Positions 23,734-33,588 of a stretch of 64,000 bases of DNA are shown in pieces. The stretch lies in NCBI RefSeq assembly GCF_014647675.1, contig NZ_BMPQ01000011.1:1-64000 (forward strand). The letters run 5' to 3'. Numbering within the stretch: position 1 is the first letter of the stretch; the number at the start of each line of letters is the position of its first letter. The notes below the pieces were generated by a model. It worked only from the letters and a program-made list of their open reading frames with translations. It made no database searches and was not told the origin of the DNA. This DNA is from Streptomyces flaveus. Lineage in GTDB: Bacteria; Actinomycetota; Actinomycetes; Streptomycetales; Streptomycetaceae. The translations under genes and the position numbers were made by a program.

Positions 23734-26700
23734 CGACGTACGACGAGACCACTTCCGCGGTACTGCTCGACGCCGGCGCGGTCCTGCCGCCGGGCACCAC
23801 CGGCCGCGAGGACGCCGACGTCCTCACCGCGCGCACGTACACGCATCCCGCGCTGGACGAGCGGAAGATCGTGCGGCTGGTGCCGGGCACGCTCGGCGAG
23901 GCGGAGGACCTGGCCCTGGACTTCCTCGGCCTGGTCCGGGAGCCGGAGACGCCCGAGGTCGGACAGGTACGCCGGGAGACGCTCGGCTTCCCCGCCTGGG
24001 CGCTGGTCAACGACCCGGCGAACGGCCATCACGCGCTGGCCCTCGTCAAGGACGTCGAGCGGCTCTCGCGGCAGGCCAAGTCCCGCCCCGGCACCGCCAA
24101 GGAGGGCTTCGAGGCGCTCGGTGAACGGCTCGGCCGGTCCGTGCCGCACTTCCTGCCCACCTTCTACGAGCAGGCCGCCCGCGTCTTCCTCCAGCACGAG
24201 AACACCACGTACGCCGCCGCGTTCTTCGGCAAGGCCCGCGAGGCCGAGCGGGTGCACGCGCTGGTCGTGGACGAGGAGCGGCAGCGGGCCGTCTTCCTGG
24301 AGTTCGCGTTCGCCGGGGCGCTGACCGTGAAGGCACTCAAGGAGCACGTCAAGGCTCTCGCGGCACGCCTCAGCCCCGCCGAGGCCTGGTCCCAGTTCCG
24401 CCAGCTCACGGTGGAGCGGTGCGCGGCCGGCATGCCGCCTTACGCCTCGCTGCCGCAGGACGCGCGCGGGCTGATCAAGGCAGCGGGCCTGGACCGGATC
24501 GCCGAGGAGTGCGCGCTGGTCGCCGACCTGATCGCCTCGCCGGCGGCGGTCCGGGCGCCCGCGTCCTTCTGGAACACCTACCGGGCGACGTTGGTGCTGC
24601 TGGCCGAGCAGCAGCCCGCCGTGCGCACCCGGCTTCTGGAGATCATGCCGTCCGGCCTGGGCCGCTCCACACAGGACGACGAGTTCTGGCTGGCGCTCCT
24701 CACCGAGTGCGGCGCGGATCTGCTCCTCACCGCAGAGGCCGATTCCGACGTCGACGCGGCGGACTGGCTCAGCCGCTGGTCCCTGCACCGCAAGCACGGC
24801 TCCTCGGTCAGCGGCCGGTCGCCGGCCACGATGGCGCTCGTCGAGCGAATGGCCTCGCGGCTGCGTGACGACGGACGGCCCGTGGACCTCTTCACCGGCC
24901 GCTGGCACGCCGGAGCCGACCTGGACCTCCTCGACCTGTGCCTGACGGAGGGCGTGCCGCTGACGTTGCCCGGCGTCGGCCAGAACGTCTTCCTCCCCCT
25001 GAGCCAGTGGCTGAAGGACACCGCGCCGGGGCGGCGCGAGCTGACAGCCATCGCGGCGGACCCGCGCCACCGCCGGCTGCTGTATGTGTCCGTCGGCACC
25101 CTCAGCGGCCACCGGCCCGACGCGCCACTGCTGGAAGGGCTGGCAGGGCATCCCGTACTCGCCGACGTGCTGCGCGAGTGGCTGGAGGACGCGGCCGAGG
25201 AGCTGACCGCCGCGGCCGGTCTGCCCTCCGCGCACGCGGCGCTGGACAAGCTGCGCCCGTTCCGCACCATCGCGGACCGGATCAGCCCCGCCGCCGTCGC
25301 CAAGGTCGCCGCGCACGAGGTCGCGCCGCTGCTCGGCCGTACGCTGCGCGCCGGCATCCCGGACGAACTGGGCTGGCCCGCCCTGGAGGAGGCGCTCGGG
25401 CGGCTGGACGCCGAGACCAAGCGCGACCGCGACGACAACCTGCGTGTCGAGGAGGCCTGGCCCGCGCTGATCCTGGCCCGCAAGCACAAGGTGATCGTCG
25501 TCGGCCCGGAGGGCATCCTCCTCGAACACGATCTGCGGCTGCCCGACGGCCTGGACCGCTGGCAGCGTCCGTCGTTCCGCTTCACCGACGGCGAACTGCT
25601 GGTGACATGGCGGGACGGCAGCAAGCAGTTGGGCTACTGGTCGGCCCGCCCGGCCGACACCTTCTCCCTCGGCGGCGAACAGCTCGCCCACTGGTACGGC
25701 GCCAACGACGCAGGCGAACCGTCGATCCCGCTGCCCGGAGGCGGCCGGGCCACCGGCGGGCGCACGTTGCACACCGGCGACACCGTCCTGCCGCCGAGCC
25801 GCCGCATCCTCGGCGACGGCACCTCGTACTGGCGTGAGGGCCGGCAGGGACGCAAGCACGTGTGGCTGGAGTACGACCCCGCCACCGGCACGCACGGGCG
25901 CGCCTCGCTGCCCGCGTTCCTGCAGACGGGCATCCGCGAGGACGCCGCCCTGCTCCAGCAGCACTGTGCGGTGCTGCCGCTCCAGCCCGGTCTGGAGCAC
26001 AGCCCGTTCGGCACGGACGGCACGGTCCTCGGGCGCTGGGTGCGCGAGGAGGGCGAGGGCGCCGAGGCCCGCACCACCGCCGGCACACCGGACGGACGCA
26101 CGGTCTCCCTGCCGAAGGGCCGCGACGGCGTCGCGCGGGGCGTGCCGGTCGGCGCGCTGCGGCTCCCCGGAGGGGCCGAACCCGTCGTCGTCAGCCTGCA
26201 CCGGGGGATCGCCTTCTACACGGCCCAGGGCGCCTCCGAGCTCGGGGAGTCGGGGCGCGTCACCCCGCTGGAGCGGGGCGGCCAGTTCGCCGCCGGCACG
26301 CGGCTCGTCCCGCCGGTCGACTTCTGGCACGCGATGCGGCCACGGGACGAGGCGGCGTCCGCGGTCCTGCGGGCACTGACCGACGAGCAGGCTGCCACGG
26401 TGCTGCACGCCGGGGCGGAGGCGCTCGCCGAGCATGCCGTGCGGTGGGCCGCGGCCAAGGCGGCCGAGGCTGCTACGGCGGGGAATCCCGCTGGGGCTGG
26501 AAACCCCGCCCCGGCCGCCCCTGCCCTTCCCAGCTCCGACGAGGTACTGCGCGGGACGGTCTCCCGTTGCCTGCCGGATCTCACCGAGCCGCACCTGCTC
26601 ACCGGTGTCTCCGCCCTGGTGCGGGCGGTGCTGCGGCTCGCGGAGTCGACCGCCGCGTTCGTGGCCTCGCCGGTGGAGCAGAAGCCCCTGGAACGGCAGC

Positions 26701-28784
26701 GCGTCGCGGGCATGTATCTCGACTACAGCCCCCGGCACGCCGACGACAAGACGCTACGGGAGGCCACCAAGGGCCTCGCCCGTCAGCAGGGCTGGTGGGG
26801 CGGCGGGCAAGTGTGGAACGCCGTCCGGCAGATCCGCGCCGTGAACCACGTGCTGTCCGGCAAGCCCGCCGACGGCAGGCCGCTGCCCGAGCGCTCCCGC
26901 ACGACGGGGGCCGCCGAGGGCTGGCGGAGTGACGAGTTCACCATTCCGGCCATCGGGGTGCTGTGGCCTTCTCTGCTCGACGTGCTGCGGCCGCTCGCCT
27001 ACCGCGCCGCCTCCCCGGTCGTGTCCGACGCTCACCGGGAGGCCCTCCTGGTGCTGTTCGAGGTGATCGCGGACGGGCGGCTGGCCGCGGCCGACGGCGC
27101 CGCGCTGCGGGAGATCGTGCTGAGCGAGCCGCAGGACAACCACGAGCGCCTCGGCCAGGTGCTGCGCCGGGACGGCCGTACCGTCGTAGTGCTCGGCTGC
27201 CAGCAGGTGGACCGGGCGAACGGGCGCGTGCACTGGCTGGCCCTGGACCACGATCCGTCCGGCGCGTTCGGCGCGATCGCCCACTTTGTGCTGGAACGGG
27301 AGACCGCGCACCCGGCGGTGTTCCCCGCGACCGCGCTGACCGCCGTCACCAAGCTGATCCGGGACAAGGGCGCCGCCCCCTGGCAGCCGGACGCGCCGGA
27401 CGCGCTCACCGCCGCGACCGGCGGCGCGCTCGGTCCCGTGCAGTCGGCGCTGCTGCTGGCCGGCCAGCCGGAGGAGGTGGCCACGGACGCGCTCGCGACG
27501 ATCGGGCTGAAGCCCCGCCAGAAGGCCTTCGGCGACGGCATGCTGGCATCCTTCCGGCTCGGCGACGGACCTGCCCTCGTCGGTGCCCTGCTGCCCGACA
27601 GCCCGGGTGACCTGTGGACCGCCGGTCCGGACACGGCGGCCGCGGGACGTGTGTGGGAGGAGCGGTTCGGCGGGTTCGTCCGGCTCCCCGAGGACATCGC
27701 CGCCGATGTCGAACTCGCCGGGGTGTCCATCGGCTCGGTCGAGGACGTGCTCAACCCGACCCGCACGCCCTGGATCAGCCGCACCACCGTCCAGCGGACC
27801 GGCAAGAACGGCGACCTCGTCCCCGACGACGTGCGGGCGCTGCCCAGCCGCTACCAGCTGACGAACGCCGTGGCCTCCCTGGCCGGGCTCGCCTACACCC
27901 TGCCGTACGGCCATCCGCTGCGCGCCGCCCTGCCCGAGGGGCTCGCCGCGGTGCGCCGCCGCCTCACGGACCCGGGGCTGCTGCTCGATCTCGACGTCAC
28001 CTGGGCGGAGAAGGGCACGACCGCGCCCGGACTGCGCAAGGCGTACGGCATGCCCGCCACCGGCGGCACCGGCGCGGACGGTCTGACGCGCCTGGGTGAC
28101 GCGCTGGTGCTGCGCCCCTGGCACCAGGATCAGGAGGCGGTCCTGGTCCGCCCGGCCGGGCTGACCGGGGCCGACGACACCGTGTTCGGGCTCGTCGAGG
28201 GCCTGGCCGGACCCGGACGCGGCAGCGGGCTGCGGGCACTGCGGACCCTCCTCGGCGACGACCTCGCCCGCGCCCTCGCCGCAGGCATCGGCCCCCGGGA
28301 ATCCGACCGGCCCGGCGGGCCCGTCGGGCACGCCCAGGACCCGATGGTCACCGTGCCGGAGCTGGTGGCGGAGGTCGCCGGGGCACATGGTCTGAGCGAG
28401 GACGCGGCGGCGCTCTACCTCCAGTTGCTCGCCCTGCCCGACCCCACGGACCGCAACTGCACCCGCTGGACCGGCTGGAAGCCCGCCCGCATGAAGAAGG
28501 CCCGTGCCGAACTCACGGCCACGGACCTGGTCGTGGAGGCCAAGCGGCCGCGCGCCGGGCGCACCCTGTTCCTGCCGTGCGGCTGGCTCGATCTCAAGGC
28601 GCCCGCGCTGCCGGTCGAGGTGTGGAAGGAGGGCCTCTACCCGGTGCCCGGGCACTCCCGTGCGGTGCCTCTGGTGCCCGTGCCCGAGCTGTTCACGCGC
28701 GCGTGGGACCGTGTCCGCGCCGGTGACGCCCCGGCCTACGAGGAACTCACCACCCGCGCCACCCGCAAGGGCCGCAGCCGATGA
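23730..28784 (+). CDS. Very large protein (1684 aa) of the MoxR-VWA operon, function unknown
   Basis: I do not recognise a named domain with confidence. The start at 23730 is set by a 4-nt overlap with the upstream gene; longer open frames reaching back to 22935 are shadows. There is no signal peptide or membrane segment, so it is cytosolic. The N-terminal 560 residues are alpha-helical and repeat-like; at about 565-600 is EEAWPALILARKHKVIVVG; an Ala/Pro/Gly linker lies near 905-935; a segment ERQRVAGMYLDYSPRHADDKTLREATKGLARQQGW near 988 recalls DUF4132-containing proteins; and the C-terminus (about 1560-1605) has LLALPDPTDRNCTRWTGWKPARMKKARAELTATDL, possibly a winged helix. Its position suggests the scaffold or substrate of the adjacent ATPase. 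Confidence 0.7.
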   Translation: MTTYDETTSAVLLDAGAVLPPGTTGREDADVLTARTYTHPALDERKIVRLVPGTLGEAEDLALDFLGLVREPETPEVGQVRRETLGFPAWALVNDPANGHHALALVKDVERLSRQAKSRPGTAKEGFEALGERLGRSVPHFLPTFYEQAARVFLQHENTTYAAAFFGKAREAERVHALVVDEERQRAVFLEFAFAGALTVKALKEHVKALAARLSPAEAWSQFRQLTVERCAAGMPPYASLPQDARGLIKAAGLDRIAEECALVADLIASPAAVRAPASFWNTYRATLVLLAEQQPAVRTRLLEIMPSGLGRSTQDDEFWLALLTECGADLLLTAEADSDVDAADWLSRWSLHRKHGSSVSGRSPATMALVERMASRLRDDGRPVDLFTGRWHAGADLDLLDLCLTEGVPLTLPGVGQNVFLPLSQWLKDTAPGRRELTAIAADPRHRRLLYVSVGTLSGHRPDAPLLEGLAGHPVLADVLREWLEDAAEELTAAAGLPSAHAALDKLRPFRTIADRISPAAVAKVAAHEVAPLLGRTLRAGIPDELGWPALEEALGRLDAETKRDRDDNLRVEEAWPALILARKHKVIVVGPEGILLEHDLRLPDGLDRWQRPSFRFTDGELLVTWRDGSKQLGYWSARPADTFSLGGEQLAHWYGANDAGEPSIPLPGGGRATGGRTLHTGDTVLPPSRRILGDGTSYWREGRQGRKHVWLEYDPATGTHGRASLPAFLQTGIREDAALLQQHCAVLPLQPGLEHSPFGTDGTVLGRWVREEGEGAEARTTAGTPDGRTVSLPKGRDGVARGVPVGALRLPGGAEPVVVSLHRGIAFYTAQGASELGESGRVTPLERGGQFAAGTRLVPPVDFWHAMRPRDEAASAVLRALTDEQAATVLHAGAEALAEHAVRWAAAKAAEAATAGNPAGAGNPAPAAPALPSSDEVLRGTVSRCLPDLTEPHLLTGVSALVRAVLRLAESTAAFVASPVEQKPLERQRVAGMYLDYSPRHADDKTLREATKGLARQQGWWGGGQVWNAVRQIRAVNHVLSGKPADGRPLPERSRTTGAAEGWRSDEFTIPAIGVLWPSLLDVLRPLAYRAASPVVSDAHREALLVLFEVIADGRLAAADGAALREIVLSEPQDNHERLGQVLRRDGRTVVVLGCQQVDRANGRVHWLALDHDPSGAFGAIAHFVLERETAHPAVFPATALTAVTKLIRDKGAAPWQPDAPDALTAATGGALGPVQSALLLAGQPEEVATDALATIGLKPRQKAFGDGMLASFRLGDGPALVGALLPDSPGDLWTAGPDTAAAGRVWEERFGGFVRLPEDIAADVELAGVSIGSVEDVLNPTRTPWISRTTVQRTGKNGDLVPDDVRALPSRYQLTNAVASLAGLAYTLPYGHPLRAALPEGLAAVRRRLTDPGLLLDLDVTWAEKGTTAPGLRKAYGMPATGGTGADGLTRLGDALVLRPWHQDQEAVLVRPAGLTGADDTVFGLVEGLAGPGRGSGLRALRTLLGDDLARALAAGIGPRESDRPGGPVGHAQDPMVTVPELVAEVAGAHGLSEDAAALYLQLLALPDPTDRNCTRWTGWKPARMKKARAELTATDLVVEAKRPRAGRTLFLPCGWLDLKAPALPVEVWKEGLYPVPGHSRAVPLVPVPELFTRAWDRVRAGDAPAYEELTTRATRKGRSR

Positions 28785-29989
28785 CCACCGTCCCCCCGTA
28801 CCTGGAAGAACACGCGCCGATGACGACCACCCTGTCCCCCGCCCCGGCCCGCCAGATCGTCCCGCGCGAGGATCTGCACGCCACCGAGCTGGCCTTCCTC
28901 GCCGCGTACGACGACGGGCCGCGTCCGCCCGCCTGGCGGCTGACCCCGCGCGCGGTCGTCACGTTCGTCATGGGCAGCGACGGGCGGGCCCTGAAGCTGC
29001 CCGACGGTGCCGAGACGGCCGACGGGGCACCGCGCCGGCTCGTGATCGAGGGCAAGTTCGTGGGCGACCGGGCCCTGGTCGAGCGGTGCGTGGTGACCCT
29101 CGCGGGCGAGCGCGGTCTGCTGCTCGTCGGCGAGCCCGGTACCGCCAAGTCCATGCTGTCGGAGCTGCTGTCGGCCGCCGTGTGCGGCACCAGCGGCCTG
29201 GTCGTGCAGGGCACCGCGGGCACCACGGAGGACCAGCTCAAGTACGGCTGGAACTACGCCCTGTTGCTGGCGCAGGGGCCGAGCCCGCAGGCGCTGGTGC
29301 CCTCGCCGGTGCTGACCGCCATGCGCCGGGGCGGTATCGCGCGGGTCGAGGAGGTCACCCGCTGTCTGCCCGAGGTGCAGGACTCCCTGGTGTCGTTGCT
29401 CTCCGAGCGGCGTATCTCCGTACCCGAACTGGCGGGGTCGGAGGACGCGTTGGCGCACGCGGCGCCCGGTTTCAACCTCATCGCCACGGCCAACCTGCGT
29501 GACAAGGGGGTCTCGGAGATGTCCGCGGCCCTCAAGCGCCGCTTCAACTTCGAGACGGTCGGGCCCATCCCGGACCTCGACGCCGAGACGGCGCTGGTGC
29601 GCAGCCAGGCGCGGGCGTCCGTGGAGCGGGCCGGGGCGCCGTTCCATGTCGACGACGCGGTGCTGGAGGCGCTGGTGACGGCCTTCCGGGATCTACGCGA
29701 GGGCCGGTCGGCGGAGGGCTGGGAGGTGGAGCGGCCCTCCACAGTGATGAGCACTGCCGAGGCCGTGTCCGTGGCGGGAGCGCTGGCTCTCGCTGCGGCC
29801 TACTTCCCGGGGGACCGTGACGTGCTCGGCCTGCTGCCGGGGCACCTCCTGGGCGTGGTCCGCAAGGACGACCCCGCCGACGCGGCCCGGCTGCGCGGCT
29901 ACTGGGACGGTCCCGTCCGCCGCCGCGCGGAACAGGGTTCCGCCACCTGGCGCACCCTGTGGGACCTCCGTACGGTCCTGGAGGGCTGA
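28781..29989 (+). CDS. MoxR family AAA+ ATPase (YehL-like)
   Basis: A 402-aa cytosolic ATPase. Walker A is GEPGTAKS (residues 117-124). The Walker B region reads GGIARVEEVTRCLPEVQDSLVSLLSER near residues 183-207, with Glu where most MoxR proteins have the first Asp of DE. Sensor-like NLIATANLRD and arginine-finger SAALKRRF (about 248-255) follow. MoxR ATPases work with VWA-domain proteins to remodel or insert metal into client proteins. The next gene encodes such a VWA domain. The start overlaps the upstream stop (ATGA). Confidence 0.9.
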   Translation: MTTVPPYLEEHAPMTTTLSPAPARQIVPREDLHATELAFLAAYDDGPRPPAWRLTPRAVVTFVMGSDGRALKLPDGAETADGAPRRLVIEGKFVGDRALVERCVVTLAGERGLLLVGEPGTAKSMLSELLSAAVCGTSGLVVQGTAGTTEDQLKYGWNYALLLAQGPSPQALVPSPVLTAMRRGGIARVEEVTRCLPEVQDSLVSLLSERRISVPELAGSEDALAHAAPGFNLIATANLRDKGVSEMSAALKRRFNFETVGPIPDLDAETALVRSQARASVERAGAPFHVDDAVLEALVTAFRDLREGRSAEGWEVERPSTVMSTAEAVSVAGALALAAAYFPGDRDVLGLLPGHLLGVVRKDDPADAARLRGYWDGPVRRRAEQGSATWRTLWDLRTVLEG

Positions 29990-29994
29990 CGGCC

Positions 29995-32900
29995 GTGTCC
30001 CTCTCCCCCCGCCTCACGCCGGTCGCGGCCGGCCCCGGTCCGGGCTCACCCGACGAGGCTCTCGCCGCCTTGACCAGCCCTGAGGCGCCCTATCTCGTCG
30101 GTGTACGGCATCACGCGCCGTCCCTGGCCGCGGCCATGCCCGCGCTGCTGGACGAGGCGAAGCCGGACGTGCTGCTCGTCGAGCTGCCGGCCGAGATGCA
30201 GGAGTGGCTGCCGTGGCTCGGGCACGAGGAGACGCGGGCCCCGGTCGCGCTCGCCGCCGCCCCCGGTGACGGGAGCGGCGGCGGGGGACCGGCGTTCTAT
30301 CCGTTCGCGGACTTCTCGCCCGAGCTGGCCGCCGTGCGCTGGGCGGGCCTGCAGGGCGTGCCGGTGATCGCCTGCGATCTGCCGCTCGCCGACCGGGCCT
30401 GGGGCGAGGGCCGGGCCGCCGCTCCGGCACCGGGCGACGGCGGGCCCGGGCTGGCCGCCGCGCTGCGGTCCGGGCTGAGCGGCCGTCCCGGGGACGACCT
30501 GTGGGACCGGCTCGTCGAGGCCACCGCGCCGGGCTCCCCGCCGGAGGCCCTGCGCCGGGCTGCCCTGCTCACCGGCTGGGCGCTGCGCGAGGACGCGGCC
30601 GCGGCGGGCGGCGTGCCCGAGCTGGATCTGCGGCGGGAGCGGTGGATGCGGGCGCGGCTCGCGGAGGCCACCGCGGGCGGGGAGCGGGCCGCCGTGGTGC
30701 TCGGGGCCTTTCACGCCCCGGCGCTGACGGGGCAGCACGCGGAGGAGGCCGCACAGGCCGGGAAGACCAGGGAGGCCGCACGGGCCGGGGAGACTGGGGA
30801 GACCGGGGAGGTCGCCGACGCGAACCGCCCCGCGTGGACCACGTCCCTCATCCCCTACACCTACGCCCTGCTGGACGAGCGGTCCGGCTATCCGGCGGGC
30901 ATCCGGGACCCGGAGTGGCAGGACATGGTCCTGCGCGCGGCGGGGGATCCCGAGGCGCTGGAAGAGGCGTTGACGCGGGCGGCCGTCCGCGTCTGTGCCG
31001 AGCTGCGGAGCCTCGGTCACCCGTCGGGGCCCGCCGACGCGCGGGAGATCGTCCGGCTCGCCTCCGACCTGGCCCGGCTGCGCGGGCTGCCCGCGGCGGG
31101 TCGGGGTGAGCTGGTGGAGGCCGTGCAGACGGTCCTGACGCAGGGTGAGCCGTACGGGCGGGGGCGGGCCGTGGCGCGGGCGATGGAGAGGGTGCTCGTC
31201 GGCACCCGCACCGGGCGGCCCGCACCGGACGCGCCGCGCTGCGGTCTGGCCCCCGCGGTGGAGGCCGAGGCGGCGGAACTGGGCCTGCCCGGACCGGCGG
31301 ACGGGGTGCCCGGTGCGGCGCGGGACCTGCGTCTGGACCCGCTGCGGTCCGACCTCGACCGGCGCCGCGAGCTGCTGCTGCGCCGGCTGACGGTGTGCGG
31401 GGTGCCGTACGGGGAGGCGAAGGAGGTCGTCGGCGCGGGGGGTGCCGAGGCGGTCACCTCGCGCTGGGAGGTGCGCTGGACGCCCGCGACGGCGGCCATG
31501 CTCACCGCGGCCGGCGTGCGCGGGGTCACCGCCGCCCAGGCCGCCGAAGGGGTGCTGCGCGAGCGGCGGCGCCTGGAGGAGGACGAGGGCGGGCCGACGG
31601 CCGCGCAGGCTCTCGACGGGCTGGCCGGGGCCGCCGAGAGCGGTCTGACCGCGCTCGCGGACGAGCGGCTCACCGACATCGCCGAGGTACTCCCTCTCGG
31701 CGGCACCCTGCCCGAACTGCTTGCCGGACTGGCCCTGTTGGACCGGCTGCGGGCCGGTCACATCCCCGGTCTCGGCGACGACGAGGACCGTACGGCGCGG
31801 GCGGCGGCCGTGGCCGGGCTGCTCACGTCGGCGGCGGTACGCCAGGTGGACGGCCTGACCGGCTCCGAGGACCCGGCGGACGCCCACGCCCTGCTCGAAC
31901 TGGCCCACCGCGCCGACGTGCTGGGCGGTATCCGGCTCACCGACGCCCTCGCCCGGCTGGCCGCCGACGGCTCCCCGCTGATGCGCGGTGCTGCCGGGGC
32001 CGTACGCGTGCTGCTCGGGCAGGAGGATCCGCGGGTGTTCGGGGACCGGGTGGCCTCCTGGGTCGACTCGGCCGTCGACCCGGACTCGCGGGCCGCGCTC
32101 ACCGCGCGGCTCGGCGGGCTGCTGACCGCCGCCGGACCCCTGCTGGAGGCCGCGGCGCCCGCGCTGGAGCCCCTGCTCGACCGGGTCTCGGAGCTGCCCG
32201 ACCGGGAGTTCCTCGACCGGCTCCCGGCGCTGCGCGGCGGCTTCGACGCCCTCAGCCCCGCCGCCCGCGACCGCCTGCTGGCGGCCGTCGAGGAGCGCCT
32301 CGACGTGGCGCACATCGCGGACACCGGCGGTATCGACCCGGTCGCGCTCGCCGCCTGGACGCGGGCGGACCTCGCCGCTCGCGAGACCCTGCGGACGCTG
32401 GGGCTGCTGCCCGCGCCGGCCCCGGCGGATGCCGGGTCCGCGTCCGAGGGCGGGACCGCGGCACCTCGGGCCGAGGACGCTCTGCTCGCCCCCGGGGATC
32501 GCTGGCGGCTCGTCCTGGGCCGTAGGAAGGATCAACTCCCGTCCTCGGCCGCCTCGTTGGCGACCGCGCTGGACGAGCTGTACGGCAGCGGACGCGGGGA
32601 GGGAAGCCGCGGCGAGCTGAGCGGGCCGGGCTCGGGCGGTGGCCGGGAGGTGCCGTATCCCGGCGTGCGGGAGTGGTCGGAGGAACTGGCGGTGCTGTTC
32701 GGTCCGGGTATCCGGGAGGAGGTGCTGGCGGCGGCCGCCACGTCGGGCCGCAAGGACGTGCTCGCCGAACTGGACGCCGACAGCGTGCGCCCTTCGGTCG
32801 ACCTATTGCGCACGGTGCTGCGCCACGCGGGCGGCCTGCCCGAGGCCCGGCTGGCGGCACTGCGCCCGCTGGTCCGGCGGCTGGTCGAGGCCCTGACCCG

Positions 32901-33588
32901 GGAACTGGCCACCCGGCTGCGGCCCGCCCTGCACGGTACGGCCCTGCCGCGCCCCAGCAGACGTCCGGGCGGCGGCCTCGACCTGCCCCGCACGCTGCGC
33001 GCCAACCTGGCGACCGCGCGCCGTACCCCCGACGGCACGATCCAGGTCATCCCCGAACACCCGGTGTTCCGCACGCGCGCGCGGCGGTCGGCCGACTGGC
33101 GGCTGATCCTGGTCACGGACGTGTCAGGGTCCATGGAGGCGTCCACGGTCTGGGCCGCGCTCACCGCGTCGGTACTGGCCGGGGTGCCGACCCTGTCCAC
33201 GCACTTCCTCGCCTTCTCCACCGAGGTCATCGACCTCACCGGGCACGTCGAGGACCCGCTGTCGCTGCTGCTGGAGGTCAGCGTGGGCGGCGGCACGCAC
33301 ATCGCGGCGGGCCTGCGGCACGCCCGCGAGCTGGTCACGGTGCCCTCGCGCACCCTCGTCGTGGTCGTCAGCGACTTCGAGGAGGGCTATCCGCTCGGCG
33401 GGCTCCTCGCCGAGGTCCGCGCACTCGTCGGGGCGGGCTGTCACGTCCTGGGCTGCGCGAGCCTCGACGACACGGGACGGCCCCGCTACTCCACAGGCGT
33501 CGCCGGTCAGCTCGTCGCCGCGGGCATGCCCGTGGCCGCCCTCAGTCCGCTCGAACTCGCCCGCTGGGTAGGGGAGAAGATCACATGA
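29995..33588 (+). CDS. DUF5682-VWA fusion protein
   Basis: A 1197-aa protein starting at GTG, 5 bp after the ATPase gene. The N-terminal region (from about residue 30, YLVGVRHHAPSLAAAMPALLDEAKPDVLLVELP) matches DUF5682. The C-terminal 200 residues form a von Willebrand A domain: MIDAS DVSGSM at about 1042, GGGTHIAAGL near 1097 and VVVVSDFEEGYPLGG near 1122. In E. coli the corresponding parts are separate genes (yehM and yehP); here they are one chain, which ties them physically. A disordered Gly/Ser/Glu stretch lies near residues 865-885. The MIDAS residues are intact, so metal-dependent partner binding is expected. Its stop overlaps the next start. Confidence 0.82.
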   Translation: MSLSPRLTPVAAGPGPGSPDEALAALTSPEAPYLVGVRHHAPSLAAAMPALLDEAKPDVLLVELPAEMQEWLPWLGHEETRAPVALAAAPGDGSGGGGPAFYPFADFSPELAAVRWAGLQGVPVIACDLPLADRAWGEGRAAAPAPGDGGPGLAAALRSGLSGRPGDDLWDRLVEATAPGSPPEALRRAALLTGWALREDAAAAGGVPELDLRRERWMRARLAEATAGGERAAVVLGAFHAPALTGQHAEEAAQAGKTREAARAGETGETGEVADANRPAWTTSLIPYTYALLDERSGYPAGIRDPEWQDMVLRAAGDPEALEEALTRAAVRVCAELRSLGHPSGPADAREIVRLASDLARLRGLPAAGRGELVEAVQTVLTQGEPYGRGRAVARAMERVLVGTRTGRPAPDAPRCGLAPAVEAEAAELGLPGPADGVPGAARDLRLDPLRSDLDRRRELLLRRLTVCGVPYGEAKEVVGAGGAEAVTSRWEVRWTPATAAMLTAAGVRGVTAAQAAEGVLRERRRLEEDEGGPTAAQALDGLAGAAESGLTALADERLTDIAEVLPLGGTLPELLAGLALLDRLRAGHIPGLGDDEDRTARAAAVAGLLTSAAVRQVDGLTGSEDPADAHALLELAHRADVLGGIRLTDALARLAADGSPLMRGAAGAVRVLLGQEDPRVFGDRVASWVDSAVDPDSRAALTARLGGLLTAAGPLLEAAAPALEPLLDRVSELPDREFLDRLPALRGGFDALSPAARDRLLAAVEERLDVAHIADTGGIDPVALAAWTRADLAARETLRTLGLLPAPAPADAGSASEGGTAAPRAEDALLAPGDRWRLVLGRRKDQLPSSAASLATALDELYGSGRGEGSRGELSGPGSGGGREVPYPGVREWSEELAVLFGPGIREEVLAAAATSGRKDVLAELDADSVRPSVDLLRTVLRHAGGLPEARLAALRPLVRRLVEALTRELATRLRPALHGTALPRPSRRPGGGLDLPRTLRANLATARRTPDGTIQVIPEHPVFRTRARRSADWRLILVTDVSGSMEASTVWAALTASVLAGVPTLSTHFLAFSTEVIDLTGHVEDPLSLLLEVSVGGGTHIAAGLRHARELVTVPSRTLVVVVSDFEEGYPLGGLLAEVRALVGAGCHVLGCASLDDTGRPRYSTGVAGQLVAAGMPVAALSPLELARWVGEKIT

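Noticed and set aside
23640..26738. 1032-aa minus-strand frame opposite the large operon protein
   Set aside because: Composition is typical antisense noise (Gly/Arg/Gln-rich, no domain), and the plus strand is clearly coding with coupled neighbours.
30046..32535. 829-aa minus-strand frame opposite the DUF5682-VWA gene
   Set aside because: No domain, no ribosome site, and it mirrors a gene with clear motifs.
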